From: Acinetobacter sp. Marseille-Q1618
Lineage (GTDB): Bacteria > Pseudomonadota > Gammaproteobacteria > Pseudomonadales > Moraxellaceae
DNA length: 64,000 bases
Reading direction: 5' to 3'
Assembly (NCBI RefSeq): GCF_902809855.1
Contig: NZ_CADDWJ010000001.1
Location: forward strand, 1,054,001 to 1,118,000
Part shown: piece by piece, positions 8,796 to 16,268 of the stretch
Numbering within the stretch: the first letter of the stretch is position 1
Layout: each line of letters begins with the position of its first letter
The notes under the pieces: generated by a model
Database searches by the model: none
What the model saw: the letters and a program-made list of their open reading frames with translations, nothing else
Told to the model about the DNA's origin: nothing
Translations under genes and position numbers: made by a program

Positions 8796-9374
8796 TTATA
8801 TTCTTTTTTCAAATAGAGCCCTTTCTACCGCTCTACGATTGATCAGTCCTTGCATGCGTTTCCCACTTGCATAAACCCATACATCAAATTGTTCAGCTGC
8901 TTTTTGATAATTTGCCGCATTTAAATTGCGTAATAATGTAGAGTTTTTAAATGCATTAATGCCAATGTTGTAGCTTAAAGACACTAAAGCGTCAAATTGA
9001 TTTTGATTTAACATGACTTGAACTGCGTGATTGACCGCATTTTCAAATTTTTGTAAATCATGCTGCATATAAGAGTTTGCCTGTTGCACACTACATGTAT
9101 CAAAAGCTTTTACCGGTGTTTGATCTGGATAGCGTGTAGTCCCATAACCAATCGTCCAACAGCCTGTACCATCATCATAAGCTGTCAATGCTAAACCTTC
9201 AAAAGTACAAATCAGTTCTCGCCCTTGAGGACTGACCTGAAGTGTATCAGTTGCAACCGCTATTTGACTTTCTTCATCTACAGCAATCGCAATATCTGCA
9301 TTTCTGTGTGCAGTTGCATGTTGAGATTGAAGCAACCATTTTTTTAGCTGTTGGATGAGTGTGGAAAAGGACAT
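8796..9374 (-). CDS. GH24 lysozyme (phage-type endolysin fold)
   Basis: 192 residues. The catalytic arrangement E-8x-D-5x-T of T4/P22-type lysozymes is visible as E59, D68 and T74 within FEGLALTAYDDGTGCWTIGYG. The C-terminal half carries the usual QFDALVSLSYNIG and INRRAVERALF segments. The first 48 residues are an extra, mostly polar extension with no clear signal peptide or anchor. Unlike phage endolysin genes it has no holin or spanin neighbour and no phage gene nearby, so it is either a domesticated gene or a secreted or self-directed peptidoglycan hydrolase. It cleaves the MurNAc-GlcNAc bond. Confidence 0.88.
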   Translation of the reverse strand: MSFSTLIQQLKKWLLQSQHATAHRNADIAIAVDEESQIAVATDTLQVSPQGRELICTFEGLALTAYDDGTGCWTIGYGTTRYPDQTPVKAFDTCSVQQANSYMQHDLQKFENAVNHAVQVMLNQNQFDALVSLSYNIGINAFKNSTLLRNLNAANYQKAAEQFDVWVYASGKRMQGLINRRAVERALFEKRI

Positions 9375-9521
9375 AAAACTCTCAAGCGATCATATAAACT
9401 TATTTTATTAATAACAGTATCATTCAATTAATATCCATAGCACAATTATATTTTTATTCAACCTAACTGTTAAAAATCTACAGGATTATATTTAGAATAT
9501 TTTACAATACCTTTAAAATAC

Positions 9522-9552
9522 AACACGCCACTTTAATTTAAAGTGGCGTGTT
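9522..9552 (-). terminator. Perfect 15-bp palindrome, terminator
   Basis: AACACGCCACTTTAA (9522-9536) and its exact complement (9538-9552) form a stem with an essentially self-closing loop. It lies about 90 bp after the stop of the leftward glycine-zipper gene and before the lysozyme gene, separating their transcripts. Confidence 0.7.
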
Positions 9553-9639
9553 AAATAAAGCTATGTGTTGAATATTAAAAATTAAAATCGAAGTTTAATT
9601 TCCAAATTTAAATTCTAATCTAAGATTAAACAACACAAA

Positions 9640-10170
9640 TTAATGTGTTACACGATTCCAAGCATCTTTAACAGCAAGTTTTGCTTCTTCCCAAGTCAGT
9701 CGTGACTCACGTTTAGTTTGTTCCCATTTTAAACGTAAATCATTTTCTACATCTTCAAAGCGAGTTTCGTGCGGATAGTCATGACGTGTAGAATAACCTA
9801 AACGATATGCATCCTGATAATCTCGATCATAATCTAGATCGCTATAAGTGGTTAATGTTTCACTATAATATGGCGTATTCAAATGCTCTGCACGCCAATA
9901 CGCATCTTCTTCAGTAGGGTTTACTTTTTCAGCAACACCTTTACCTGCTAAACCACCAACTACAGCGCCTACCACACCACCTACCACAGCCCCAACTGGC
10001 CCACCTACCGCACCAATAGCAGCGCCTGTAGCCGCACCACCTGCTGCACCGACACCAGTTCCGATCGGATGAGCACCTGGCTCACCTGTAATTGGGTCTG
10101 CATTTAATTCATCTCTTTGCTCTTTTGGTAATTCTTTTACTACGTCACGATCAATATTTGGGTTAGTCAT
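9640..10170 (-). CDS. Glycine-zipper domain protein
   Basis: 176 residues. Residues 38-79 are a dense glycine-zipper run (repeats of GAAGGAATG, GAVGGPVG, VVGGVVG, VVGGLAG) able to form a membrane-inserting or oligomerising helical hairpin. The N terminus is short and charged and mentions no signal peptide. The C-terminal 90 residues are acidic, Tyr- and Trp-rich (YWRAEHLNTPYYSE, RLKWEQTKRESRLTWEEAK). Similar Acinetobacter proteins are annotated only as glycine-zipper or hypothetical; a stress or envelope role is plausible but not shown. It has its own terminator and a long upstream region, so it is monocistronic. Confidence 0.75.
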   Translation of the reverse strand: MTNPNIDRDVVKELPKEQRDELNADPITGEPGAHPIGTGVGAAGGAATGAAIGAVGGPVGAVVGGVVGAVVGGLAGKGVAEKVNPTEEDAYWRAEHLNTPYYSETLTTYSDLDYDRDYQDAYRLGYSTRHDYPHETRFEDVENDLRLKWEQTKRESRLTWEEAKLAVKDAWNRVTH

Positions 10171-10855
10171 AATATAAATTCCCTATGTTATGTAAGATGT
10201 AAGTTTTAAAATTTTTAACAAGCGCTAGCTTTAACAATTACTAAGCTGATCACAATTATTAATTAAGCAAAAATTTATGAATATTGTGAATTAAAACACT
10301 TTTTGTATTGTTATGTATATCATGTTAATGGTTAATAGATAATCATATACAAATATTAAAATAATAGAATTAACATATAAAATATATAATTTTTAAAGCA
10401 CATCAAGACTAGCAACTTTAACAAATAATTCAATCACTTAAAAATCCAACATATGTTGCATTTAAAATAAAAACCATTCTCAAACAACATCCATAATAAA
10501 ACCTATTTACATAACAAGAATAACTTTACAGAAGACATTTAAAACACAAAATACCGATACATATACTTACTCTAGTGAGATTAATAATCACCACCTATTT
10601 ATATAGGTTTACTTAAGCGTGCTAAAAACTTGCTTTCGCCTTATGAAAGCTTAACTTAAAATAAGTTTTTTAAAGTGGGTTGCTATTTCATTTTAACTTT
10701 TGTTTTATACTATTCCGTGTTCACAGAAAACCGACCTTCCTTGTATAATACCATCGGCGTCTGCAATGACCTTTCTTAATGGTTTCTTCTTCAGTTTTGC
10801 CCAACAACTTTTTTCTCATAACAATTTTTTGAAAAATAATCAGGTTTTATTTTCC
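10171..10855. other. Long intergenic region with RNase Z promoter candidate
   Basis: Nearly 700 A+T-rich bases separate the divergent glycine-zipper and RNase Z genes. A -10-like TATACT lies at 10706-10711. If it is used, transcription starts near 10718, which excludes an RNase Z start at the in-frame ATG at 10700. No RNA gene or ORF is convincing elsewhere in the stretch. Confidence 0.4.
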
Positions 10856-11809
10856 ATGTTACAGTTTACATTTTTAGGAACATCCTCAGGCGTACCCTCA
10901 CTGACTCGCAATGTATCAGGTTTAGCGGTTCGTCACAGCAAAACTAAAGATTGGATTTTGATTGATGCAGGTGAAGGCACACAACATCGCATTCAAATGA
11001 CCAATCTTAGCCTACAAAATCTAAAAGCAATTTGTATTACGCATGTGCATGGCGATCATTGCTATGGTTTGCTTGGCCTACTGGCGAGCGCAGGCATGAA
11101 TGGTCGTAAAGAAGCGCTCACACTGATTGCACCTAAAGAAATTCAGACTTGGTTACAGAGTTCGATAGAATTAACAGCACTGTTTCTAGCCTACCCTATT
11201 CATTTCATTGATGTTTCAGAAATAAGAGATAAAATTGAAATTAATCCTGAATTATTTATTTCTGCTCATGCTTTGCATCATCGCGTAGCGAGTTATGCCT
11301 TCGCCATTGAAGTTATTCACCAGCAGAAAAAGTTAAATGTCGATGCTTTAAATGCTTTGTCTATTCCTAAAGGAAAATTATGGGGTGACTTACAACACGG
11401 TCAAGACATTGAATGGAATGGTGAAATTTTACAATCACAGGATTTTGTTGAAGTTACCACGCAACAAGTCAAAGCAATTGTATCTGGGGATAATGATCAA
11501 CCTGAATTATTGCATCAGGCTTGTGAAAATGCCGACATGTTGATTCACGAAAGTACTTATACACAGGAAACTTTAGAAAAAGTCGGTAAAAGCCCGATGC
11601 ATAGCTCGGCAAAAATGGTGGCAGCATTTGCCGAGTCTGTGAAGTTAGCGAATTTAATTCTGACGCACTTTAGCCCACGTTATCATGATACAAAAGGTAT
11701 TACCTTGTTAGAACAAGAAGCCAAAAAGTTTTATACAGGACACCTGTTTATGGCGGAAGACTTAAAAACATTTGAATTGAATGCTTCAGGGCAATTAAAA
11801 GTCGTGTAA
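10856..11809 (+). CDS. rnz: Ribonuclease Z
   Basis: Metallo-beta-lactamase-fold endonuclease that trims tRNA 3' ends. The zinc motif is H63-VHGDH68 (THVHGDHCYG), with further ligands in SGDND, HESTY and LTHFSPRY. The opening strand MLQFTFLGTSSGVPS is the normal RNase Z N terminus, so the ATG at 10856 is chosen; the frame is open 52 codons further upstream, but that extension is unlike the family. The 317-residue length is normal. It is a single gene with a long possible leader. The next genes downstream (bS21-like pair) are separated by 160 bp of A+T-rich DNA with no clear terminator. Confidence 0.92.
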   Translation: MLQFTFLGTSSGVPSLTRNVSGLAVRHSKTKDWILIDAGEGTQHRIQMTNLSLQNLKAICITHVHGDHCYGLLGLLASAGMNGRKEALTLIAPKEIQTWLQSSIELTALFLAYPIHFIDVSEIRDKIEINPELFISAHALHHRVASYAFAIEVIHQQKKLNVDALNALSIPKGKLWGDLQHGQDIEWNGEILQSQDFVEVTTQQVKAIVSGDNDQPELLHQACENADMLIHESTYTQETLEKVGKSPMHSSAKMVAAFAESVKLANLILTHFSPRYHDTKGITLLEQEAKKFYTGHLFMAEDLKTFELNASGQLKVV

Positions 11810-11961
11810 TTTATTCATTTATTTTAAAACTCAAAAAAACTTAAATATTTCAATAAAAAGCTAACAATTAATATCAATATTTTTAATAACTTGAGATTTT
11901 TATCGTAATTCAATTTGTATAAAAAACTAAACTTTGCTAATTTAAGACCTCAACTTAAAAC

Positions 11962-11993
11962 AAAGACAGGTGTCAGTCTTTAAAACGCAAATC
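11962..11993 (+). promoter_or_regulatory. Conserved leader copy 1 of the bS21-like genes (AGACAGGTGTCAGTCT)
   Basis: AGACAGGTGTCAGTCT followed by an A-rich TAAAAC lies directly before this gene's ATG and recurs almost unchanged before the second gene (12321-12350). Its core GACAGGTGTC is a small dyad (GACA/TGTC). The only SD-like bases, AGGTG, are 21 nt from the ATG, too far for normal initiation. It may be an operator, an RNA element, or coding from the in-frame GTG at 11970. Confidence 0.5.
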
Positions 11994-12287
11994 ATGCCGA
12001 TACAAGTCATTGTTGAAGACAACAATATCGAACTTGCCCTACAGCAACTGCATTATAAACAATACCTTTTACAAGCCACTCGATGGTATAAAAAACGCCA
12101 AGGCTATTATGAAAAACCCGCAATTTTAAAGCGCAAAAAACTTAAAATGAAACGTATTGTGAGCCAATCACAAAACTGGTTTTCACAATGTCCTCTATAT
12201 TTTCAAAGTCCAGCTAACTTATGGCTAAAAATTGACTTAGCACAACAACATCAACCTACAAGCAATAGTTTTGCTGTAGGTCGATAA
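11994..12287 (+). CDS. bS21-like small ribosomal protein paralog, copy 1
   Basis: From the ATG the product is 97 residues; an in-frame GTG at 11970 would add MSVFKTQI. Residues 1-55 follow the bS21 plan: a short beta start MPIQVIVEDNN, then ELALQQLHYKQYLL, then the signature basic block RWYKKRQGYYEKPAILKRKK (compare RREFYEKP..RKRKK in housekeeping bS21). bS21 sits at the platform of the 30S subunit next to the 16S rRNA 3' end. This protein is clearly diverged from ordinary bS21 and has an extra 40-residue tail (FSQCPLYFQSPANLW). It forms a two-gene unit with copy 2. An alternative or stress-specific bS21 is the simplest reading; activity in ribosomes is unproven. Confidence 0.65.
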   Translation: MPIQVIVEDNNIELALQQLHYKQYLLQATRWYKKRQGYYEKPAILKRKKLKMKRIVSQSQNWFSQCPLYFQSPANLWLKIDLAQQHQPTSNSFAVGR

Positions 12288-12320
12288 TGCTTTAAATTTC
12301 TCTTTTTATTTCATCACTAG

Positions 12321-12350
12321 AGACAGGTGTCAGTCTGTAAAACACATATT
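12321..12350 (+). promoter_or_regulatory. Conserved leader copy 2 of the bS21-like genes
   Basis: AGACAGGTGTCAGTCT then GTAAAAC precedes the second bS21-like ATG at the same distance as in copy 1. Within the 24 bases between the GTG and the ATG, four differ between copies; two are synonymous if read as codons, so a coding or a nucleic-acid explanation both remain possible. Confidence 0.5.
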
Positions 12351-12608
12351 ATGAGTATTCAAGTTCAAGTCAAAGATGACAATCTCGATCTGGCTTTAGA
12401 GCAACTTCGCATCAAAAGCTATTACTTAACTACGCATCATTGGTATAAAAAATGCCACGCTTATCATGAAAAACCACCGAGTAAAAAACGTAAAAAAGCC
12501 GATATGAATCTATTGATTGGGCATCGTCAGGTGTTGGATGATGACCCTTTGGCGCAACGGTTGGATATTCATTTGGAGGAATATTACCTAAATATGAATA
12601 AAAAATAA
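12351..12608 (+). CDS. bS21-like small ribosomal protein paralog, copy 2
   Basis: 85 residues from the ATG (93 if the GTG at 12327 is used). It parallels copy 1 through the bS21 region: MSIQVQVKDDNLDLALEQL, then HHWYKKCHAYHEKPPSKKRKK. The tail differs from copy 1 (MNLLIGHRQVLDDDPLAQRL) and ends acidic. Both copies keep the Tyr/His-Glu-Lys-Pro core. The gene is followed 24 bp later by a clear terminator, so the pair is a closed transcription unit just upstream of the RNA-repair locus. Confidence 0.65.
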   Translation: MSIQVQVKDDNLDLALEQLRIKSYYLTTHHWYKKCHAYHEKPPSKKRKKADMNLLIGHRQVLDDDPLAQRLDIHLEEYYLNMNKK

Positions 12609-12632
12609 TCGTATAAATTTTTCAATTAACAC

Positions 12633-12663
12633 AAATCTACGTTGGATCACACGTAGATTTTTT
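12633..12663 (+). terminator. Intrinsic terminator of the bS21-like pair
   Basis: AAATCTACGT (12633-12642) pairs perfectly with ACGTAGATTT (12651-12660), with an 8-base loop and a run of T to 12663. Confidence 0.85.
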
Positions 12664-12681
12664 GACAATTTAAATGTAAAT

Positions 12682-13164
12682 ATGAAATTTAATAAAAAAG
12701 AAGTTAGGCACTTGGCTGGTTATTTACAGGGTATTTCTGAAACAGATGGAGAAATTCGTGAGTTTTTAATAACAGCAGATTACATCAAATACAATGAAAA
12801 CTTGGATATAGAAACCAACTTTTTTAAACACTACCACTTTTTTAAAGGTCAAAAACTCATCACAAAAAAAATTTCATTGAAAGAGTTAGAAGAAAAAATA
12901 CTTCCTAAATTCGTACTACTCAACACGATACTTCCACCTAAAGCATTAAGTGATAAAAGACAGTTCCTCATCTTCCGAATTCTTGATTACATTTGTTATT
13001 GTTATGAATACCAATTTCCGCAAAATACGATGTATTTTTCTCAATTACAATTTGAAGATGGTCAAAATAATTATTATCTCATTATTACAAGTGAAAAATA
13101 CGCCTTAGATATTTTATTTAGAGGATATAAAAATATATATTTAGATATATTTAAAGATAATTAA
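12682..13164 (+). CDS. Hypothetical protein, 160 aa
   Basis: I do not recognise a family. The product is soluble, rich in Lys, Phe and Tyr, has no signal peptide or membrane segment, and begins MKFNKKEVRHLAGYLQG. The middle (ISLKELEEKILPKFVLLN) looks helical, and the C terminus alternates aromatic strands (YFSQLQFEDGQNNYYLII). The A+T content is higher than in flanking genes. It stands alone between the bS21-pair terminator and the sigma-54 promoter of rtcB, with only 18 bp between the upstream U-tract and its ATG, so its promoter must lie upstream or overlap the terminator. It could be a small immunity-type or cargo gene, but nothing proves it. Confidence 0.55.
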   Translation: MKFNKKEVRHLAGYLQGISETDGEIREFLITADYIKYNENLDIETNFFKHYHFFKGQKLITKKISLKELEEKILPKFVLLNTILPPKALSDKRQFLIFRILDYICYCYEYQFPQNTMYFSQLQFEDGQNNYYLIITSEKYALDILFRGYKNIYLDIFKDN

Positions 13165-13267
13165 ATCTCAAACACAAATAGTTTTTTAAAAATCAATAAA
13201 TGAAATTAATTTTAATTGATTATATATATCAATATCTTAATATTTATTTTTAAAAACAAATTCAAAC

Positions 13268-13284
13268 TTGGCACGCTCTCTGCA
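13268..13284 (+). promoter_or_regulatory. Sigma-54 promoter of the rtcB locus
   Basis: TTGGCACGCTCTCTGCA matches the RpoN consensus TGGCACG-N4-TTGCA, with GG at 13270-13271 and GC at 13282-13283, exactly 10 bp between them. Transcription should start near 13295, about 75 bp before rtcB. In enterobacteria rtcBA is transcribed by sigma-54 with the activator RtcR; no rtcR gene is in this window. Confidence 0.88.
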
Positions 13285-13321
13285 GTATATACAGCACATC
13301 ATAAAGATGTAGAAAATTTTC

Positions 13322-13350
13322 ACCTGCCTGCAACCGCTTGGCAGGCAGGT
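13322..13350 (+). other. Leader hairpin before rtcB
   Basis: ACCTGCCTGC (13322-13331) pairs perfectly with GCAGGCAGGT (13341-13350) around a 9-base loop, in the 5' UTR just ahead of the GGGAAAGGA ribosome site. There is no U-tract, so it is not a terminator. It may stabilise the mRNA or modulate translation. Confidence 0.65.
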
Positions 13351-13369
13351 TTAGGGAAAGGAAAAAGCT

Positions 13370-14635
13370 ATGACTATGTCAGTAATTGAACAAATTGAAA
13401 AACAAGCACAGAATGAACGTGCATATAACATTATTCAGGATGCTAAAGGCGTTCCAATTAAAATGTGGACTAAAGGCGTGCCTGTCGATGAAAAATCGAA
13501 AGATCAACTATTAAAAACTGCGCAAATGCCATTTATTTACAAGTGGATGGCGGTGATGCCTGACGTACATGTTGGTATTGGCGCAACGATTGGAAGCGTG
13601 ATTCCAACCAAAGGGGCAATTATCCCTGCTGCGGTGGGTGTCGACATCGGTTGTGGAATGATGGCAGCACGTACTTCGCTGACTGCATCGGATTTACCTG
13701 ATAACTTACATGCGTTACGTACAGAACTTGAACGTTTAATTCCACATGGAATGACCAAAGGTCGTGGTCGTCGTGACCAAGGTTCATGGGAAAATACGTC
13801 TGAACGTGTAGATCAAGTTTGGGCTGAATTGGTCACTGATTTTGAATATATTTGTGCCAAACACCCACGTTTAAAAAATACCAATAATCATAAACAGTTA
13901 GGGACTTTAGGAACAGGTAATCACTTTGTTGAAATTTGTTTAGATGAATATCAACAAGTTTGGATTATGTTGCACTCAGGTTCTCGTGGCGTTGGAAATG
14001 CGATTGGTAACCACTTTATTGAGCTAGCACGTAAAGATATGCAAAAGCATTTTATTAATTTACCTGATAAAGACCTAGCGTATTTAGTAGAAGGAACTGA
14101 GCATTTCGATGATTATTGGTTTGCTGTGGGTTGGGCGCAACGTTTTGCCATGAAAAACCGTGAGTTAATGATGGAAGCTGCTGTACAAGCTTTGCGCATC
14201 ATCATGAATAAACCATTTAATGCGAAAGTTGAAGCGGTGAATTGTCATCATAATTATGTGGATAAGGAAGAACATTTCGGGCAGGAAGTTTTAGTCACTC
14301 GTAAAGGTGCGGTGCGTGCGCGTTTGGGTGAATATGGAATTATTCCGGGTTCGATGGGTGCGAAGTCTTTTATTGTGAAAGGTAAAGGAAATCAGGAATC
14401 ATTCTGTTCATGTTCGCATGGTGCTGGTCGTGTACATAGCCGTACTGCTGCCAAAAAATTGTTTACTGTGCAAGATCAGATTGAGCAAACGCAAGGTGTG
14501 GAATGTCGTAAGGATGAAGCCGTGATTGATGAGATTCCGTCTGCATATAAACCGATTGAAGATGTGATGAAAGCGCAAAGTGATTTGGTGGAAGTGGTTT
14601 ATACACTGAATCAGGTTGTGTGTGTGAAGGGGTGA
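13370..14635 (+). CDS. rtcB: RNA-splicing ligase RtcB
   Basis: GTP- and Mn2+-dependent ligase joining 2',3'-cyclic-phosphate or 3'-phosphate RNA ends to 5'-OH ends. The sequence carries the metal-site strings MPDVHVGIG and VDIGCGM (Cys95), the GTGNHF motif, HSGSRGVGN and the guanylylated-His region SCSHGAGRVHSR near residue 345. The length, 421, is close to E. coli RtcB1 (408) and the KMWTKGVPV opening is of that type. The start ATG at 13370 has GGGAAAGGA eight bases upstream; a second ATG lies at codon 3. The sigma-54 promoter marks it as an inducible repair gene rather than a housekeeping one. Confidence 0.95.
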   Translation: MTMSVIEQIEKQAQNERAYNIIQDAKGVPIKMWTKGVPVDEKSKDQLLKTAQMPFIYKWMAVMPDVHVGIGATIGSVIPTKGAIIPAAVGVDIGCGMMAARTSLTASDLPDNLHALRTELERLIPHGMTKGRGRRDQGSWENTSERVDQVWAELVTDFEYICAKHPRLKNTNNHKQLGTLGTGNHFVEICLDEYQQVWIMLHSGSRGVGNAIGNHFIELARKDMQKHFINLPDKDLAYLVEGTEHFDDYWFAVGWAQRFAMKNRELMMEAAVQALRIIMNKPFNAKVEAVNCHHNYVDKEEHFGQEVLVTRKGAVRARLGEYGIIPGSMGAKSFIVKGKGNQESFCSCSHGAGRVHSRTAAKKLFTVQDQIEQTQGVECRKDEAVIDEIPSAYKPIEDVMKAQSDLVEVVYTLNQVVCVKG

Positions 14636-14668
14636 CAACTCCTCACACACTCTGATCAGGAGATAATA

Positions 14669-15124
14669 ATGTGTAATGTCATCTTAATTAGCACAAAACA
14701 ATGGATTGATTTAAGTGAATTTAATTGTGAGGATATTTCTTTTACACAATGTCTTCCCGATTATGTTCCTGAAATACATGAAATGAAATTTGAGAATCGT
14801 TGGTACATTGCAGGCTATCCAAATGAACAGTCATGTAGTTGCCATTTTAGAATTCGACCACTTGAGTTAGGTTTCAATCTACCTGAAGAATGGTTTAATG
14901 AAGATGAGCAATCTATTAAAGCCACTTTGAAAGCTTATGAAATTTTTACTCAACTAATGAAACTGAGTATAAATTTTGAAATTATTGTGTCGTGGACACA
15001 AGGTAGTGTGAATACTGATATTAATACGATTCATGACATTGATCTCGACTTTAAAAAAATCAATCAAGATGAGTTTTGCTTTATTGAAAACTCTAGAATG
15101 TTATTTAGTACGAGCAATAAATAA
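14669..15124 (+). CDS. Hypothetical protein of the rtc locus, 151 aa
   Basis: Starts 33 bp after rtcB with a good AGGAG site (ATCAGGAGATAATAATG). No family recognised. It begins MCNVILISTKQWIDLSEF and contains a compact NEQSCSCHFRIRPLEL cluster with two Cys and a His, then helical segments (SIKATLKAYEIFTQLMKL) and an acidic C terminus. It is soluble, with no signal peptide. Its position in the sigma-54 transcript suggests it is induced together with RtcB; a role in RNA repair is inference from location only. Confidence 0.65.
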   Translation: MCNVILISTKQWIDLSEFNCEDISFTQCLPDYVPEIHEMKFENRWYIAGYPNEQSCSCHFRIRPLELGFNLPEEWFNEDEQSIKATLKAYEIFTQLMKLSINFEIIVSWTQGSVNTDINTIHDIDLDFKKINQDEFCFIENSRMLFSTSNK

Positions 15125-15130
15125 TACAAC

Positions 15131-15522
15131 ATAATATCGTATTTTTTACGCATGAAATCAGAGTAAATCAAGAGATTCTCTTTGATTTACCACAAACACC
15201 TTACATTTTGGTGATTGCGATTCATAGTCAAAATGTAGAAAAAGAATGGCGCAATCAATGCTGTGATTAGATTGTAAAATCAGAGCAATGCTATTGGGCT
15301 TTAGCTTGGAGATATGCATGTTCAATTTGAGATGATGCATTGGATTGGAGTTACTTAGAGTTCTGTAATTATAAATTATCTGATGAGGAAGATTATCAAT
15401 TCATGACCACTTGGCATGAAGACCAAACTTTGGATGAGGTTATAGAGTTTGCAGAATCCATTTCTATCAATACATTATCCGAACAGAAGATTAATCAAAT
15501 CGTGATTTTAAATATTTGTTAA
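15131..15522 (+). pseudogene. Degenerate gene with two in-frame stops
   Basis: One frame reads through from about 15131 to the TAA at 15520-15522, broken only by a TAG after QNVEKEWRNQCCD and a TGA after LAWRYACSI. The pieces are otherwise protein-like: LPQTPYILVIAIHS, then EQCYWALAWRYACSI, then DYQFMTTWHEDQTLDEVIEFAES. The last part resembles small uncharacterised proteins with a (M)TTWH..E..LEEAL motif, often near toxin or immunity genes, which I name only tentatively. Two stops in one frame without a frameshift argue for recent decay in a gene of the rtc transcript. Confidence 0.6.
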
Positions 15523-15539
15523 AAATGAGGAAAAAGAAT

Positions 15540-16001
15540 ATGAAACTCGCAGAAGCATTACTTTTACGAAGCGATCAACAGAAGAAACTCGCTTCACTAA
15601 AACAACGTATCAATGCCAATGTATTGGTACAAGATGGTGATGAACCATCGGAAGACCCAAACGAGCTGTTAAAGCAAGTATTTGCATTAACTCAGGAATC
15701 TCAAAAACTGGTTTTAGCCATTCACCAAACCAACGCTTTGGCAAAATTAACTGATGGTCGTTCGTTGTTGGCTTTATTGACTCAACGTGATGAACTTGTA
15801 GAACGTCATAAAATTTTAACGTCTGCAATCAGCAATACCCATCGTGAACCTGATCGTTACAGCACACGTGAGATTAAATGGCATAAAGTGATTCCAGTAT
15901 CATCCTTGCAAAAGCAAGCCGATGATATCAGCGCCAAACTCCGTGATTTAAATGTTTTGATTCAGGCAACTAACTGGCAAGTTGATTTAATTGAAATTTA
16001 A
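15540..16001 (+). CDS. DIP1984-family (septicolysin-like) protein
   Basis: 153 residues from the ATG at 15540, which has GAGGAAAAAG upstream; an earlier TTG in frame at 15516 overlaps the decayed gene and is less likely. The sequence MKLAEALLLRSDQQKKLASLKQRI, the NELLKQVFALTQESQKLV helix, and the DGRSLLALLTQRDEL and REIKWHKVIPV segments are typical of the DIP1984 family. It is nearly all helical, probably an elongated coiled coil. 'Septicolysin' annotations in this family imply a toxin, but there is no signal peptide or membrane segment. The gene lies in the rtc transcript just before two structured RNA elements. Confidence 0.8.
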   Translation: MKLAEALLLRSDQQKKLASLKQRINANVLVQDGDEPSEDPNELLKQVFALTQESQKLVLAIHQTNALAKLTDGRSLLALLTQRDELVERHKILTSAISNTHREPDRYSTREIKWHKVIPVSSLQKQADDISAKLRDLNVLIQATNWQVDLIEI

Positions 16002-16019
16002 AATCAACAGTTTAAAAGT

Positions 16020-16043
16020 TTTGATGTAGTTCGCTACATCAAA
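16020..16043 (+). other. 10-bp hairpin with TTCG tetraloop
   Basis: TTTGATGTAG (16020-16029) pairs perfectly with CTACATCAAA (16034-16043) around TTCG, an exceptionally stable tetraloop. It lies 19 bp after the DIP1984-type stop and directly before the first structured-RNA element. No U-tract follows, so a processing or 3'-protection signal is more likely than termination. Confidence 0.7.
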
Positions 16044-16046
16044 TCC

Positions 16047-16236
16047 GAAATATATTGGGCGAGTACAAGATCTAAGGCTGTATAGATTGAAATAAAAGTC
16101 AGCATCATTTTTAGGTAATGAGCAAAATGGATAAATGCGGCAATGCACAAATCAATCCATCATTGATCATCATTTAAACCTTTGTGAATCAAAGTAACTA
16201 TTCACATAATATTACCAAGTACTGACAATATATTTC
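16047..16236 (+). ncRNA. Structured RNA element, copy A
   Basis: The ends pair over 11 perfect base pairs: GAAATATATTG (16047-16057) with CAATATATTTC (16226-16236). Inside, AGTAC (16062-16066) can pair with GTACT (16219-16223). Conserved with copy B are the 5' string TGGGCGAGTRCAAGATC (16056-16072) and the 3' string ATTACCAxGTACTGACA (from 16211). Internal hairpins include ATCAAT/ATTGAT (loop CCATC) and CTTTG/CAAAG. No ORF or tRNA fold is seen. It is read as a roughly 190-nt noncoding RNA, co-transcribed with or embedded in the rtc mRNA. Confidence 0.65.
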
Positions 16237-16268
16237 TTCTTAAGCAAATAATTGTTTAAGATAACACC

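Noticed and set aside
8796..9374. Prophage region around the lysozyme
   Set aside because: Flanking genes are cysQ and a glycine-zipper protein; no phage structural, integrase or att-like repeats are seen.
10700..10855. N-terminal extension of RNase Z by 52 residues
   Set aside because: The extension is not like RNase Z and would begin at or before the likely transcription start; the ATG at 10856 matches the family.
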